Source: Bathymodiolus brooksi
Taxonomy: Eukaryota > Mollusca > Bivalvia > Mytilida > Modiolidae
Assembly (NCBI GenBank): GCA_963680875.1
Contig: OY804575.1
Location: 102,293,505 to 102,357,504, forward strand
Direction: 5' to 3'
Length of the DNA stretch: 64,000 nt
The notes under the pieces were generated by a model that was given only the letters and a program-made list of their open reading frames with translations, searched no databases and was not told the origin of the DNA. Each line of letters opens with the position of its first letter. Position 1 is the first letter of the stretch. The position numbers were made by a program, and so were the translations under genes. Below are positions 35,843-47,348 of the stretch, in pieces.

Positions 35843-37361
35843 CCAAAAAACTTGAATGGTTCTAGTTACAACATCAACACAATTGCCATACTTCATAGCT
35901 GTAAATATGGGAGCATCAAGTGTAAAAGTGGTTGAAATAATAAAAGGTATATATGAAAACCTAAACAAAAATAATATGTAGTTGTTTTTATGGCACTCCT
36001 TGTTGTTAGACAATATAACATGATATGTCCAGTAATGAATCTGACAACACATCATTGGTCAAACGTTTGATTTACAGTGTAATCTAGGCGATCATTTCTC
36101 CGGGACCACCACTGACGGTCAAGTAGGTTCTGATGACCAGTACATGCTCATGGCTAATATAACTTCACAGGATGGCTAATTAGCCCATTTCCTGTCCTAT
36201 TCAAATTTTTTGAAATTTGGTGAAATATTGGGACTTCAAATAAAGTCTCCAATTAATCTTATTAATTATAAGGGCAATTAGAAGAACTGACATGACAAGA
36301 AACCACAATTTAGTGAAGGGTATAAAAATGTGCAACTTTCCCATGAGTATGAAGAGGTTATGACCTTTGGATGGCACATACCATTACCAGCAATCTGACT
36401 GAGAAAATCATCTTAGTTTGTTTATAAATAACTTTTGAGACAAATAGTAAATTGTCACAGTAATTACATATAGATTCTCCAACATCAGCACCTCATATCA
36501 AATTCATGTTTTTACCATTAAATCTTCAAAAATCTTCAAGACAAACCTGTTTTCCACTCTCTTTCTCATTTGTTTAATTACCAGGATATTCTTCTTCATG
36601 TTCAATGAAGACTCCCTTGACCTTTCCTTCAACCTAAAAACCATCAGGAAGCTACATCAGCCTCAATATTAATTACATCTAAACTAAAAGACTTCCAACA
36701 GAAGATCATACAAATCAATGCTGTTTTATATTGACCCAACAATTATATATCCACAAATATTACTGAAATTAATTATTAAAAAAATAATAATGTAGATTTC
36801 AAATTTGAAATCTCATTTTCCATTTTTACAATTAAAGGTAGCATATTTCAGTGCAGTTGGATATCATATTCTCTAGAACTTTTGCAGTAATATTTTTCTA
36901 CTGTTATCGATATTTATGATAAGTGCTTGCATTAGTAAATGAAAATACAAATCGATATTTATAGTTCCTCTTTCAGGGCCATAAACTTCTATTCTCTATA
37001 ATAAATCCAAGGTTACACAGGATTTCAAATTTAGCTCAAGCAGCCATTGGAAAACAATAGTCAATATACCAGACTCCAAAACATCTTAAAGTTATTTTCA
37101 ATAATATAAAGTAATGATTAGTTTTCTATTAAAAAAAACTGTGAAATCAATCAACACATGGATTATCTATGCAGGAGCAGTTATTTATATTGATATTAAA
37201 GAACCTTCTTAATTTCTTTAGGAAAACCAGACCAGTCAACAATAGATAAAAGGATATACTAGTGTAATCTTCACACTCTTTATTACTGTGTCATTTTCAA
37301 TATCATATTTTTATGACTTTTGATATTTTTTTTATTTCTTTATATAATATTTTCCGATACA
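35843..37361. other. Unique AT-rich non-coding sequence
   Basis: No exon is supported. Parts (for example 36240-36420) have even base composition with TAAT motifs but no stronger evidence of function. Confidence 0.45.
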
Positions 37362-37447
37362 ACATTATGTGGTTTCCCCCACCAATAAAACTGACCGCCA
37401 CGATATAAATGAACTATTGTTGAAAGTGGAGTTAAACACCCTAACCC
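37362..37447 (+). mobile_element. SINE-1, 5'-truncated
   Basis: ACAACATTATGTGGTTTCCC, then CCAATAAAACTGACCGCC and CTATTGTTGAAAGTGGAG. It lacks the head and part of the body. Confidence 0.8.
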
Positions 37448-37994
37448 CATTCTGTTTAAATGCAAAAGGATCTATTAATAATAAAAGCCTTTCTGACCGA
37501 CATTTAGGGGTGGATTGTGAATTTGTGATGCTTTTCAGTGATCAGGTTATGCTTCAAAATAGTTGGGTTTTCTGCTTCTAGAACCACAATGAAGAGATGC
37601 TTAAAAGGTCTGATTTTTCATTATTATTCAAATATTCTAAAGACACATTTAACTCTGATGACATTTTTTGGGGATGAGTGATAACCGAAAACTCAATAAT
37701 TTTTCATATGAAACCTTTAAAAAGTTGTCCAATCAAATCAGTGGTTCATGATGACAATCAACGAATTTCATATAAATATGCAAATGTATATTACAGGTTG
37801 TTGTCTAACTTTGAAATTATTACCCAAGTTGCAGACAGGTTTACAGGTTTTCTTAAAACAGGTCCATTCTCTTATATAATAAGAAATTAAAAGTTGTTGA
37901 TTTTTCACACCATCTCTTGGCAGGCAAATAAATTTGTCACCTTTTCTCTTAACAAATTAATCAAGGACACTGCTGGTTACTAACTTACTATAAT
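37448..37994. other. Unique non-coding sequence
   Basis: Two 70-codon frames (one starting inside the SINE) lack supporting signals. Confidence 0.45.
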
Positions 37995-38683
37995 CACTGT
38001 GTACAAGCAAACATTAGGGGGGGTTGTTTTGTATACCAAGGTTGTTTTTTTTAAGGTTGTTTTTACCAGTCGCAGAAAGAAAAGTGACTATGAACTATAA
38101 ATAAAACGTAGAAAGGGACAATGTTATATACCACAGAATTCAGCGGAATATGGGCTTTCATTTGGTATTTTTCTGGGTTCTCTGGAGCATCCTGGTTTTG
38201 CAAACACTTCAACAGTTTGCATCGATGATGGATGTTTAGGGGGGGGGGGGAAAGGGGACACTCATGTTTACTTGCGGGAGGCCGTTCGAATATATCGATG
38301 CGTAGACGCTAAAAGAAGTTTACGATTATGTGGGGGATTTCACTGTTAAGAATCGTCAATTATACTATAATTTGTGTTCAGTCATGTTAGGGTAGGTATC
38401 ACATTTGACAGAAATTGATGATAATTTCGACTCGACCCCCCAAAATGAGAAAATATGAGCAAACTTGTCGAAGTGTTTGCAAAACCAGGACGCTCCAGAG
38501 AACCCAGAAAAATACCATATGAAAGCCCATATTCTGCTGAGTTCCGTGGTATATAACATTGTCCCTTTCTACGATTTATTTATAGTTCATACTCACTTTT
38601 CTTCTGCGACTGGTAAAAATAACCTAAAAAAACGTACACCCCTTGGTTTACAAACCCCCCCTAATGTTTGCTTGTACAAGGTG
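37995..38683. mobile_element. Foldback element with 225-bp inverted arms
   Basis: Arms 37995-38221 and 38459-38683 are inverted copies, about 90% identical by eye, around a 237-bp centre with a G12 run. Termini read CACTGTGTACAAG (left) and the inverse of CACCTTGTACAAG (right). ATAAT flanks both ends (37990-37994 and 38684-38688), consistent with a 5-bp target duplication. Both arms encode, in the same relative direction, a similar 30-residue hydrophobic segment (MLYTTE..., ending WFCKHF), which may simply reflect arm identity. CAC ends with a 5-bp duplication would suit Transib/RAG-like or CACTA-group elements; no transposase is present to decide. Confidence 0.75.
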
Positions 38684-38688
38684 ATAAT

Positions 38689-39092
38689 GCATTGACAAAC
38701 TTGTCAACACTACCTGTCCTGTTTGATTGACAGTTCAGGTAAATAAGGAAATGCAATTAGACACACAAGTGTGTAGATGACATCATATTCAAAGGTCAAG
38801 ATCTCTCCTTTTAATTATGACATCTGGCATCTAAGTGAAATTTAACATTGTCTAGATTCAAATCTTATACAAGTCTACAACAACCCAAAACAGTTGATCA
38901 TAATTTTATAGCTAATTCATAACACAAAATGGCTTCAATCAATTTCTTTGGCTAATAACAGGTAAATTTAGGATCAATGCAATCTATTTTTAGTTATAGA
39001 AATAAAAAAAACCTTCACAGGTTTCTGAAAACCTGAAATAAAATTACAAAATTTTATAATAAAACAATCACATTTGTCAAACATACAAAATG

Positions 39093-39124
<32 letters not shown>

Positions 39125-39529
39125 CCTTTGTGTGTAAAACTGATAGAATTTGGTAAAACTATGTTGTCTCTCCCATCCCTCTAAATTTAGTGTCCCCATC
39201 ATCAATAAGATTGAACAAAAAGAAAACATAATATTAAAATAAACACAGAATTTTTCAGGATGGACCACTTCCAATATTTTAGTCCCTTATCAAATTGACA
39301 CCTTTTCAATGAGCTTTCATGGGGTGTCAGGTCTTAATTAACGAAAAATAAAACTGCCAAATGCCTTAATCAACTAATCAGTCAATATACTAGAATATCA
39401 CATCTTCTTTAAAATTCATCAGATTTCAATTAAAGTCTGGGCTGCTAATTAACATGCTTATTACATAAAATAGGGGTTGGCACAAGTCTCTGTCAATCAA
39501 AAATGTCAGGTGGAATTGAAATATACAAC
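38689..39529. other. Non-coding with C20/A9 tract
   Basis: Contains C20 at 39093-39112 followed by an A run; otherwise unique. The stretch from 39300 to 39480 has several TTAATTA-type motifs but no further support. Confidence 0.5.
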
Positions 39530-39787
39530 CCTGTCACATTTCACATACATGCATATGATAATATCCACACATACATGTATGCAATACACAACTTGTCACT
39601 GCCAAAAACCTTTGTGTATCAATAATGAAATTACCCCTGATTAATAAATCAATCAAACCTGTCCAATTTCACATACATGTATACAATATGCAAATGTCCC
39701 TGCCAAAAAAAACCCTTGTGTATCAATAATGAAATTAACCCTTATTAATTAATCAATCAATCAAACATGTCACATTTCACATACATG
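39530..39787. repeat. ~104-bp direct repeat, copies 1-2
   Basis: TTGTGTATCAATAATGAAAT followed by TACCCCTGATTAAT or TAACCCTTATTAAT, with CACATACATGTAT before it, occurs twice at about 104-bp spacing. A third copy is at about 41657-41770, beyond a 1.87-kb interruption. Confidence 0.75.
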
Positions 39788-41656
39788 CAGTGTTTTCACT
39801 ACAAATTTTGATAGGGGGAGATTTTAGAATTATAGACGGAGAGAAAATTTGGCCGAGAGTTGGAAGGCCCCCAATAGGTTCAGTGTAAAGCCCTGGTAGG
39901 GGGTGGAGGTGGAAGCATCCAAGCCGGTTTTTGATTTGGTGAATTTTGACTTGCTTTTGAGGGGGTTTCCTAGCTTTAAAATGGTTTCTTTTTGCTTCAA
40001 TTTACACTGACTAACTTTGAGAAAAAGAAAAACGTAATAAACCTTTCACATGGTTCTGCCATTTTTCAGGTCAAAGATAAATGTACAAGTTTGGTAAGCA
40101 GTTAGTAGAAATAAACTTGATCATTCAGAAAAGAAATATGGACTTCCCCTATGATTATGTATCATTGAAAATAAAGATTTGATAATATTGGTGTTTGTTT
40201 CATTTCCTTGACATAGTATGAAGTTATATCAACATTCAGATTCTTTGCAGTTTTTGAATAACTAAAATAGCATCATAGCTTATATTATATTAAATGCACA
40301 TTTAAAGAATGTTAATTTGCTAGCCTTTTACTGTGATTTATCTTCTTTTGAAATAAAGTATGCATTTAACTTTTTTTAATAACAGAAAAGAACTTTCAAA
40401 GGTAAGTAATATTCAAGAATCTGATTGTTAATTAAGTAATCAATACAAAATGAAGAATAAGTTGTCAAAGACTCGTACATTTCAATAAACTTTTATTTTA
40501 TTGAAAATATACAATCACAAATGACCAAACCCCCATAAAATATTTTAAGGGAGAACTCAAGCATGTGCTTCAGAAGGGGATCGACAGTTCCTTATATTCA
40601 TAGTCATAAGACATCTGCATATAGTCTATAGTTTGACAGACTAGATACTTTTTCATGTTAATACATGAATATCCCATGTCCTCAAACAGAAAATCAAAAT
40701 AATTTCAGACAGGGGACTCTTGAAAATGACTAGGGACATCGAATATTTGCAATATCATTCGCGATATTCGAGTCAGAACTTTAAAAGAAACATGGCATCT
40801 GCCACAGTCACCGAAATGAACATTTGAATTTACTAGTCCGAATCAAATTCCTGCGATTTATTTTATATAGTTCTAAATAAAAACTGAAAATATTTAGTGG
40901 TCTGAACAATTAAACTAAGTTTTACTGGTCTTGGGAAGGAAAACCGGTGTTCATCGGTAGTATACGTATACCCATCCCCCCTTTATAAGATCAGACCCTG
41001 CTTACTTTAATAGAAAAACAAAAGTGGGTTATATTCCCTTCACTCTTTCAATCATCTAATTCAAATAATTTTAATCATCTTTTTGCTTTTTTGGACAAAA
41101 GTCCAAAATTGATTTCTACCGCTTCGTCGATGTTATCAATGTCATTCGGACCAAAGCTAGTCGGCCTCAAATCTTCCGTTGGAATGATTCAATTTTTATT
41201 TATTATTCCTACTGTGAATCATAATGTTTTAACATAAAGAAATAATTAATTCTTCAATTCTTCAGCCTTTGGTCATTGCATATATTTATCCTCTGAAGTA
41301 AACGAAATTAGATAAAAACCGGAAGTATTTGAAATACAAAAAAAACCCCATGTATTATAGGCCTAAATGGGACAAGAATTTGAGGCCGAAAGAAAAAAAA
41401 TGGCCATCGACTTGTTTCTTTGTCACAGCATATTCATACACGAAATTAAGATCAAATCGTAACCAAGATCAAACACTATGATTTGTTTTCAATTCCCGAA
41501 TTATCATGATTAAATAATTCCATGTTCACTCCGAGAGTACATGCCGGCAAATGACAAACTTACAGAATTAAAATAGAAAAGACAACTCTATTTATTTTTG
41601 AACATTTAACCCATGCTTGGAAAATTCATAGCCGGGGATTTTATAGCAATAGACAT
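39788..41656. mobile_element. Probable insertion splitting the 104-bp repeat
   Basis: The repeat breaks at CACATACATGC and resumes at ATATCCACACATACATG near 41658. The left edge reads CAGTGTTTTCACTACAAATT, the kind of start seen in some hAT elements. A sequence near it (GGAGATTTTAGAATTATAGA) is echoed in direct orientation at the right edge (GGGGATTTTATAGCAATAGA). Dispersed repeat R4 lies inside. A 36-codon minus-strand frame near 41075-41180 (with SFGPNDIDNIDEAVEINFGL) ends in a lysine-rich tail and is protein-like but unassigned. No transposase was recognised. Confidence 0.4.
40826..40958. repeat. Dispersed repeat R4, copy 2
   Basis: AGTCCGAATCAAATTCCTGC, then AATAAAAACTGAAAATATTTA and TTACTGGTCTTGGGAAGGA, parallel 33540-33676. 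Confidence 0.65.
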
Positions 41657-41775
41657 GTATATCCACACATACATGTACATAACACACAACATGTCACTGC
41701 CAAAAAACCCCCCAAAACTTGTGTATTGATAATGAAATTAGCCCTAATTAATTAATCAATCATATATATATATCC
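41657..41775. repeat. ~104-bp repeat, copy 3
   Basis: CCACACATACATGTACATAA, then AACATGTCACTGCC and TTGTGTATTGATAATGAAAT, match copies 1-2 with a short C/A expansion in the middle. It is followed by an (AT)n stretch. Confidence 0.7.
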
Positions 41776-42099
41776 CATAAAGTGTCAATTATGTATTCAT
41801 AAATTAGTAGTGTTGTAGGGGTGAAAACCAGGACAAATAGCCTGCAGGTTTTACATGGCAATATGCCTTTGAAGACCAGGTGGTTTTGAGGTCAACCATC
41901 TATAGCCATTGAATTATGGGAATATTATGAGAATTTCTGAAATTTCCCTTGATATTGAATAATTAGACATATTTAGATTTCTGCTTATATCACAGGAAGT
42001 TCAACAACCTTTATGTATGTTGGTTGGCCACTGATCGGATTCTTATTTATGAGGTATATTTGTTGTTTCAACATGAACAATAATAAAAGGATACATTAT
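41776..42099. other. Unique non-coding sequence
   Basis: No feature is recognised. Confidence 0.5.
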
Positions 42100-42246
42100 C
42101 ATATGTGATTTAGTTTGTCAGTGACTTGCAGCAGATCAGTAGTTTTCTCAGGGTATGCCGGGTTCCTCCACCACTAAAACTGACTGCCATGATATAACAG
42201 AAATATTGTTGAAAGTGGCGTTAAACATCATTAACCAAACCAAACC
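42100..42246 (+). mobile_element. SINE-1, 5'-truncated
   Basis: TTTAGTTTGTCAGTGACTTG, then AAACTGACTGCCATGATATA and TTGAAAGTGGCGTTAAACAT with AACCAAACCAAACC. The head and box B are missing. Confidence 0.85.
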
Positions 42247-42591
42247 ATCATAAAATAATAGACCACAAATGTTAAAAGACAAAATCAAAGGAAAAAGGCT
42301 TTTGTTTTGTTTCTATTCCCCTAGCTATATATTTTCATAGTGTCAGGGACAGTAATATTTCATAGGTAGCAAATCAAACACAAGAATTATGGTCGCCAGG
42401 TGATCACCAAATCTCTCTAGGGAGTAGTTATAGAATGAGACCATCATCAATATTAAACTTGATCTGTATTTTGCTAACCATTATCTTTTCAATGGCTTTA
42501 TACTGATTCATTAATGTCAAGGAACCAAAGAAGAAATCAAATTTCAAAGACTTGATGTATACTCTAATAAAGATCATTGAATTTTAGCATT

Positions 42592-42680
42592 GTTTATATT
42601 TGAAAGGGACATAACTCTTCATGTTTTATATTTGAAAGGGACATAACTCTTCATGTTTTATATTTGAAAGGGTCATAACT
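42592..42680. repeat. 32-bp tandem repeat, 3 copies
   Basis: TTGAAAGGGACATAACTCTT then CATGTTTTATAT repeats at 42601, 42633 and 42665. The third unit changes to AAGGGTCATAACTCTG. GAAAGGGACATAACTC resembles a phrase frequent in mollusc non-coding DNA. Confidence 0.85.
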
Positions 42681-43669
42681 CTGAAACTGGTTATTACATT
42701 AATGTCAAAGGTTACAAATATACTTTTGCAAAGGACTGAAAAATGACTCACATATATTAATAGATGCATTATTGGTGATTAATGCCACTTCCAGCGATAT
42801 TTCAGTTAAAACACAGGGACAAAACTTTCTGACAGCTGGACTCTCTAAAATAATATTTTTTTTAGCCCAGCAACTAACTTTGCACATGAAATATTCAACT
42901 TTCATCAGGTACTCTTCAAGATTTGAAAGCCAAATAATTTTAAAAATATTTGGGAGCATCAATGTGTATTTATTGCCATGTTATTATTTTTGTTGTTTTG
43001 TCACAAACAAGTATTAGTTTAAAAGACAATAAATATTTGAGTTTGAGCTTGAAATATTTATCTAATTTAACAAAATAAATTTTAACATCACATGACAAAG
43101 TTTTTTGACACCATCTGTCAGCACCCTTATAATACCATATCCACAATCATATGTGTAACCTTAACCTGGAGAAGCCCTCTATCCTGTACAATTGTTATTA
43201 ATTATACATGAAGCTCCCCTATATATGTCAATAGTCTTGTCAGGACCAATATTTTCTACACTTCCCTCTATTCAACACCTGCCATAGGACCTTGAATTAT
43301 CACAACAATCAATCAATAATTGAACTGTCCCAATCAATAATTTGTCAAATTAATACAATTAGCCTTAGCATGACTGTCAGTGGTTTATCCTTACTTCAAT
43401 GTCAAGGTAATTTTTTTCAATTATAAGGTGTCTTATTGAATTTTGGTCTTGGAAATCTGACTTTATTTCACATCCACAAAATTAACCTAATTCTATAGAG
43501 TACCCTACTAGTTCTATAAATCTGGATATTTACATTTGATGCAAAAAGAAAAATCGCCCTCCCCCCCTAAAATAAAAAACAGTGTGCCAACATTTGATGC
43601 AATAAGAAAAAGGAAAAAAACCAGGAAAAAAACCCAGTATAAAGTGCCCATTAGAAAGTGTGTAATTTC
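42681..43669. other. Unique non-coding sequence
   Basis: AT-rich. An 81-codon frame at 42772-43017 starts with a phrase resembling an eroded SINE-1 tail (TTAATGCCACTTCCAGCGA, then TATTTCAGTTA), so it is not a gene. Confidence 0.5.
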
Positions 43670-43681
43670 CACTTTAAATAT

Positions 43682-43898
43682 GGGGTTTAGGGTTATGGTG
43701 TCTAACGCCACTTTCAACAGCATTTCAGTTATATCGTGGAGGAAACCCGAGTGCCCGGAGAAAACACTGACAAACTTTATCACATAATGTTGTATCTAGT
43801 ACACCTCCTTATGAACTGGAACTTTAGTGGAGATAGGCACCGATTGCACAGGTAGTTGTAAATCCAACTACCATACCATCGCGACCATGATGGCCCCA
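43682..43898 (-). mobile_element. SINE-1, near full length
   Basis: Inverted copy: tail GTCTAACGCCACTTTCAACA at the left, head CATCGCGACCATGATGGCCC at the right. A 12-bp duplication CACTTTAAATAT is at 43670-43681 and 43899-43910. A short internal deletion has removed part of the body (ATATCGTGGAGGAAACC). Confidence 0.9.
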
Positions 43899-43910
43899 CA
43901 CTTTAAATAT

Positions 43911-44239
43911 AAAGCCTGTGTTTACTAAAATAGTGCAATAGCTTCTCATTCTGTTCAAAATGAATGGTCACAAGCTGTCAATTAAATAAAACCAAAAATA
44001 CCAGAAAAACCTATTATTAGGGTATAATGTGGTAAAACCCAGGCCACCATGGCCTAATTATAGTATAAAAGTCAATAATACTGCCATATTTTTTTTCCAG
44101 AAATATTGATGACAGCTGCTATAATCATAAGTGTAACTTTTAATACCCTTGATATCTACCTGATGGAGACTAAATATTATTTTCTCATGAAGATATGATA
44201 AATATCGTCCAGTTAATATTTGTGTACAGCCTTACAATA
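43911..44239. other. Unique non-coding sequence
   Basis: AT-rich spacer between two SINE insertions. Confidence 0.5.
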
Positions 44240-44252
44240 TATATGTATTATG

Positions 44253-44510
44253 GGTTTGAGTTTATGGTGTTTAATGCCACTTTCAACAATATTTCAGCTA
44301 TATCGTGGCGGTCAGTTTTATTAGTGGAGGAAACAGGAGTACCCGGGGAAAACCACCGACCTGCTGTACGTCACTGACAAACAAAATCACATAATGTTGT
44401 ATTGAATACACCTCGTCTGAGCGGGATACAAACTCACAACATTAGTGGTGATAGGCACTGATTGCATAGGTAGCTGTAAATCCAACTACCATACGATCAC
44501 GATGTCTCCT
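44253..44510 (-). mobile_element. SINE-1, near full length
   Basis: Inverted copy with tail GTTTAATGCCACTTTCAACA, body CACTGACAAACAAAATCAC, box-B region GAGCGGGATACAAACTC and head CATACGATCACGATGTCTCC. A 13-bp duplication TATATGTATTATG is at 44240-44252 and 44511-44523. Confidence 0.9.
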
Positions 44511-44527
44511 TATATGTATTATGAAAA

Positions 44528-44989
44528 GAAAGATTAAACAGTGATTGTCAACAATTCCACCAATATCAAGAAAGATTAAACAGTGATTGTCAACAATTCC
44601 ACCAATATCAAGAAAGATTAAACAGTGATTGTCAACAATTCCACCAATATCAAGAAAGATTAAACAGTGATTGTCAACAATTCCACCAATATCAAGAAAG
44701 ATTAAACAGTGATTGTCAACAATTCCACCAATATCAAGAAAGATTAAACAGTGATTGTCAACAATTCCACCAATATCAAGAAAGATTAAACAGTGATTGT
44801 CAACAATTCCACCAATATCAAGAAAGATTAAACAGTGATTGTCAACAATTCCACCAATATCAAGAAAGATTAAACAGTGATTGTCAACAATTCCACCAAT
44901 ATAAAGAAAGATTAAACAGTGATTGTCAACAATTCCACCAATATCAAGAAAGATTAAACAGTGATTGTCAACAATTCCACCAATATCAA
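44528..44989. repeat. 42-bp tandem repeat, 11 copies
   Basis: Unit GAAAGATTAAACAGTGATTG then TCAACAATTCCACCAATATCAA, 11 copies over 462 bp with essentially one substitution (ATAAAG near 44903). Such homogeneity implies very recent expansion. It begins 5 bp after the target duplication of the SINE at 44253. Confidence 0.95.
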
Positions 44990-45009
44990 GTAAACAATCA
45001 CCTATAACC

Positions 45010-45258
45010 TTAACCCAATGAATAAAAAGAAAAGATCATGATATATGGCACTGGAAATCCAGGTCCTGGGATGGGACAGGCACAAAAATGTGGCAGGATT
45101 AAACTGGTTAATGGGATCCCAATCCTCCATTCTGTATCATCATAAACAGCAGCAGCACCGGATGACTTCAAGTTGTCTGTCAAGTTTGTAAACATTGCTT
45201 CAGCAGATAATAAAATGTCCTCACTACTGGTAGCTGTCAGTATGTCTTTTGTCACCCT
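45010..45258 (-). CDS. Weak exon candidate, unknown gene
   Basis: A minus-strand frame of about 81 codons, open from a GTG, encodes a segment with DILLSAEAMFTNLTDNLKSS and VYDDTEWRIG before a hydrophobic, proline-rich end. The first part is protein-like and has a possible AG acceptor at its start (ATTATAAG|GGTGAC). No donor of good quality, domain or linked exon was found. This may be chance. Confidence 0.18.
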   Translation of the reverse strand, partial: RVTKDILTATSSEDILLSAEAMFTNLTDNLKSSGAAAVYDDTEWRIGIPLTSLILPHFCACPIPGPGFPVPYIMIFSFYSLG

Positions 45259-45299
45259 TATAATTCAGTATCAAGGTGGCAGATTTATTGTCTATAATG

Positions 45300-46079
45300 C
45301 CAGCACTCGTGGCTGTCAAAAATAATAGAAGTTATAAATTTGGTGTATGGTATTAGTACAAAAAGGTTGAAATAACCTGGTGACATCTCAATTTATGGGT
45401 TCCGTTACTGCCAGACTAGTAATTGGCCAATCAGATTGTCCTTATAACTTATAAGTCTATTTTTGACATTGGTGTCTATATAAACAGTTAGCTGTCAGAA
45501 CCGTATCTCTAATGGTCATTTTTTTGTCACGGGGGAAAAAAAACCCATACAAGCTACAGTACTGCAGCTACTATAATAGTGTGCTAACAAAATATCACGA
45601 TATATTGCTTGTACATTGTTTATAAGTTTCGAGCGAAAATAAATAATACTCTCGATGGTATAACACAATTTACATTTGTTCATACCTATTGGTCAGAAAT
45701 GTGTTTAGTAAACACTGGAACAATTATATACTGATAAAGGGTACAGCTACAAGTTACTCTCATCAATGAAGACCTATAGTAACTGCAAGATGATGAACAA
45801 CAATCGAGTGCTGTCCCTGAATGCTAATTGTTTATCTGAATTTGGGATGTATTTTCTACACACTAAATTAGATATCTATCCTATGTTTTTATTATCTCAA
45901 CATTTTATTGTGGTAAAATTTATGATTCATAATTAAGACTAAAAACAGGCTTTATTTTTTTAAGATTTCATTTGTCTGTAGAAACACATTAAGAAATATT
46001 ATAAAAAGCTATAACTATGACATTAGGACAAACTGTGCTCAGGAAAATCCCTTTTTATTGCTATTTCCATAAATACCCA
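45300..46079. other. Unique non-coding sequence
   Basis: No repeat or exon is supported. Confidence 0.5.
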
Positions 46080-46430
46080 GTGACCATTTACTCCAGAGAA
46101 TCAATACATTTTCTCTACTGCAGGCATTTGTAATGACAAGCACCAATATTACCATTGACCAAATGCCAACCATTTGGCTTCCTAATCATTAATTAAAGCA
46201 ATTAAAGTTAAAACATTTCCATCTTTAATAAATTTGCCTTGTGCCTTGAATAGCGGTGCCGGCTGATAAGACATGCTTGAAATTAATAGCTCGCCCCGAC
46301 AATGACTGATGAACATGGATTTCCCAGTCCTCTCTAGGGATTTGCTTGGGAATAAACAATAATACATTTCACTCATTAAATCTCTTCTTATCAAATGATG
46401 TTAGGACATCCCACTGGGAATGATTTTTTT
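46080..46430. promoter_or_regulatory. Candidate conserved non-coding/enhancer-like stretch
   Basis: A complex, repeat-free segment with even base composition compared with its AT-rich flanks. It has clustered homeodomain-type cores (ATCATTAATTAAAGCAATTA), a GATA-type site (GCTGATAAGAC) and no convincing open frame. This is a composition-based guess; cross-species conservation cannot be seen here. Confidence 0.2.
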
Positions 46431-46643
46431 TTCTTTCCACATCTGTCGTGAGAATCAAAAGATGAAGATTGAAGCTAGTGATTCTGTTTTCAACTCTGAT
46501 CAGATAACAGGAAATGAGTTAAAAAAGAAATGACAATCACACTTTTCGCCACATTAGTATTTGATTCCCCTTATAATTCGGTATCAATGCACATTTTGAG
46601 CTATATGGTAACAATTTTGTAAGGATTGTATGGCCCATGTAAC

Positions 46644-46665
46644 TTTTTTTTTTTTTTTTTTTTTT
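46644..46665. repeat. T22 homopolymer
   Basis: Twenty-two consecutive T residues, followed by very AT-rich DNA to about 46960. Confidence 0.9.
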
Positions 46666-47059
46666 AATTTTGAAGAAAAAAAAAATCCATCAACCATGAT
46701 GCTTTCTTCATTTAATTTTTTTATTTTATTTATTTATTATTAAAAAATATATATATTTGACATTTCAATACCTTTTCTCATAGAATTGCTTATGTGTACC
46801 AACAGTAGTTAGCAAGTTTTTGATATTACTGGTAAATAAATTTTATAGGAAGTTTTAATAGCCAATCCACATCTCTATATTATAGATAATTAAAACATGA
46901 AATACATATAAAAAAAATATACATGTATATAATCAAGATTATAAATTGTCAGATCATTAAAATAATATAATTACATTGTATAGTGTTATGTCAAGGGTTA
47001 TAAATCTATGTTAATTAAATGCCCAAAGACAATATTAGGAAAGCTGCAGTTAAAAATGC

Positions 47060-47330
47060 ATGTAGATACTTCATCATCAGTTGGAACCCGGGTTTCCATT
47101 AATGGCATCAGTCAGCCCTAATTAGTGCACAGCTGTGGAAAGTGAAGGAAACCTTAGGCAGATTACAGCTGAAATTCAAGACGATGCCTTTAATTGCAGA
47201 AATTATTCTTCTGATTATCAAGTTGCCATGGAAACCATTGTTCATGTCACAAGCCAATTTCCTCCCCTTTCCATTTGGAGTGATTGTGTTACACTCATCT
47301 TATAAAAAAGGATTATTATTAACTTTCAAA
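47060..47330. promoter_or_regulatory. Candidate conserved non-coding stretch
   Basis: A repeat-free block of mixed composition with CCTAATTAG, an E-box palindrome (GCACAGCTGTG) and further CAGCTG. A 68-codon frame (47142-47348) crosses it but has no splice or start context. It is flagged only by composition. Confidence 0.18.
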
Positions 47331-47348
47331 TTAAAAAAAATATCGTAA

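Noticed and set aside
35723..36055. 110-codon minus-strand frame
   Set aside because: It begins in the inverted reading of the SINE-1 copy at 35658-35833 and continues into featureless AT-rich sequence.
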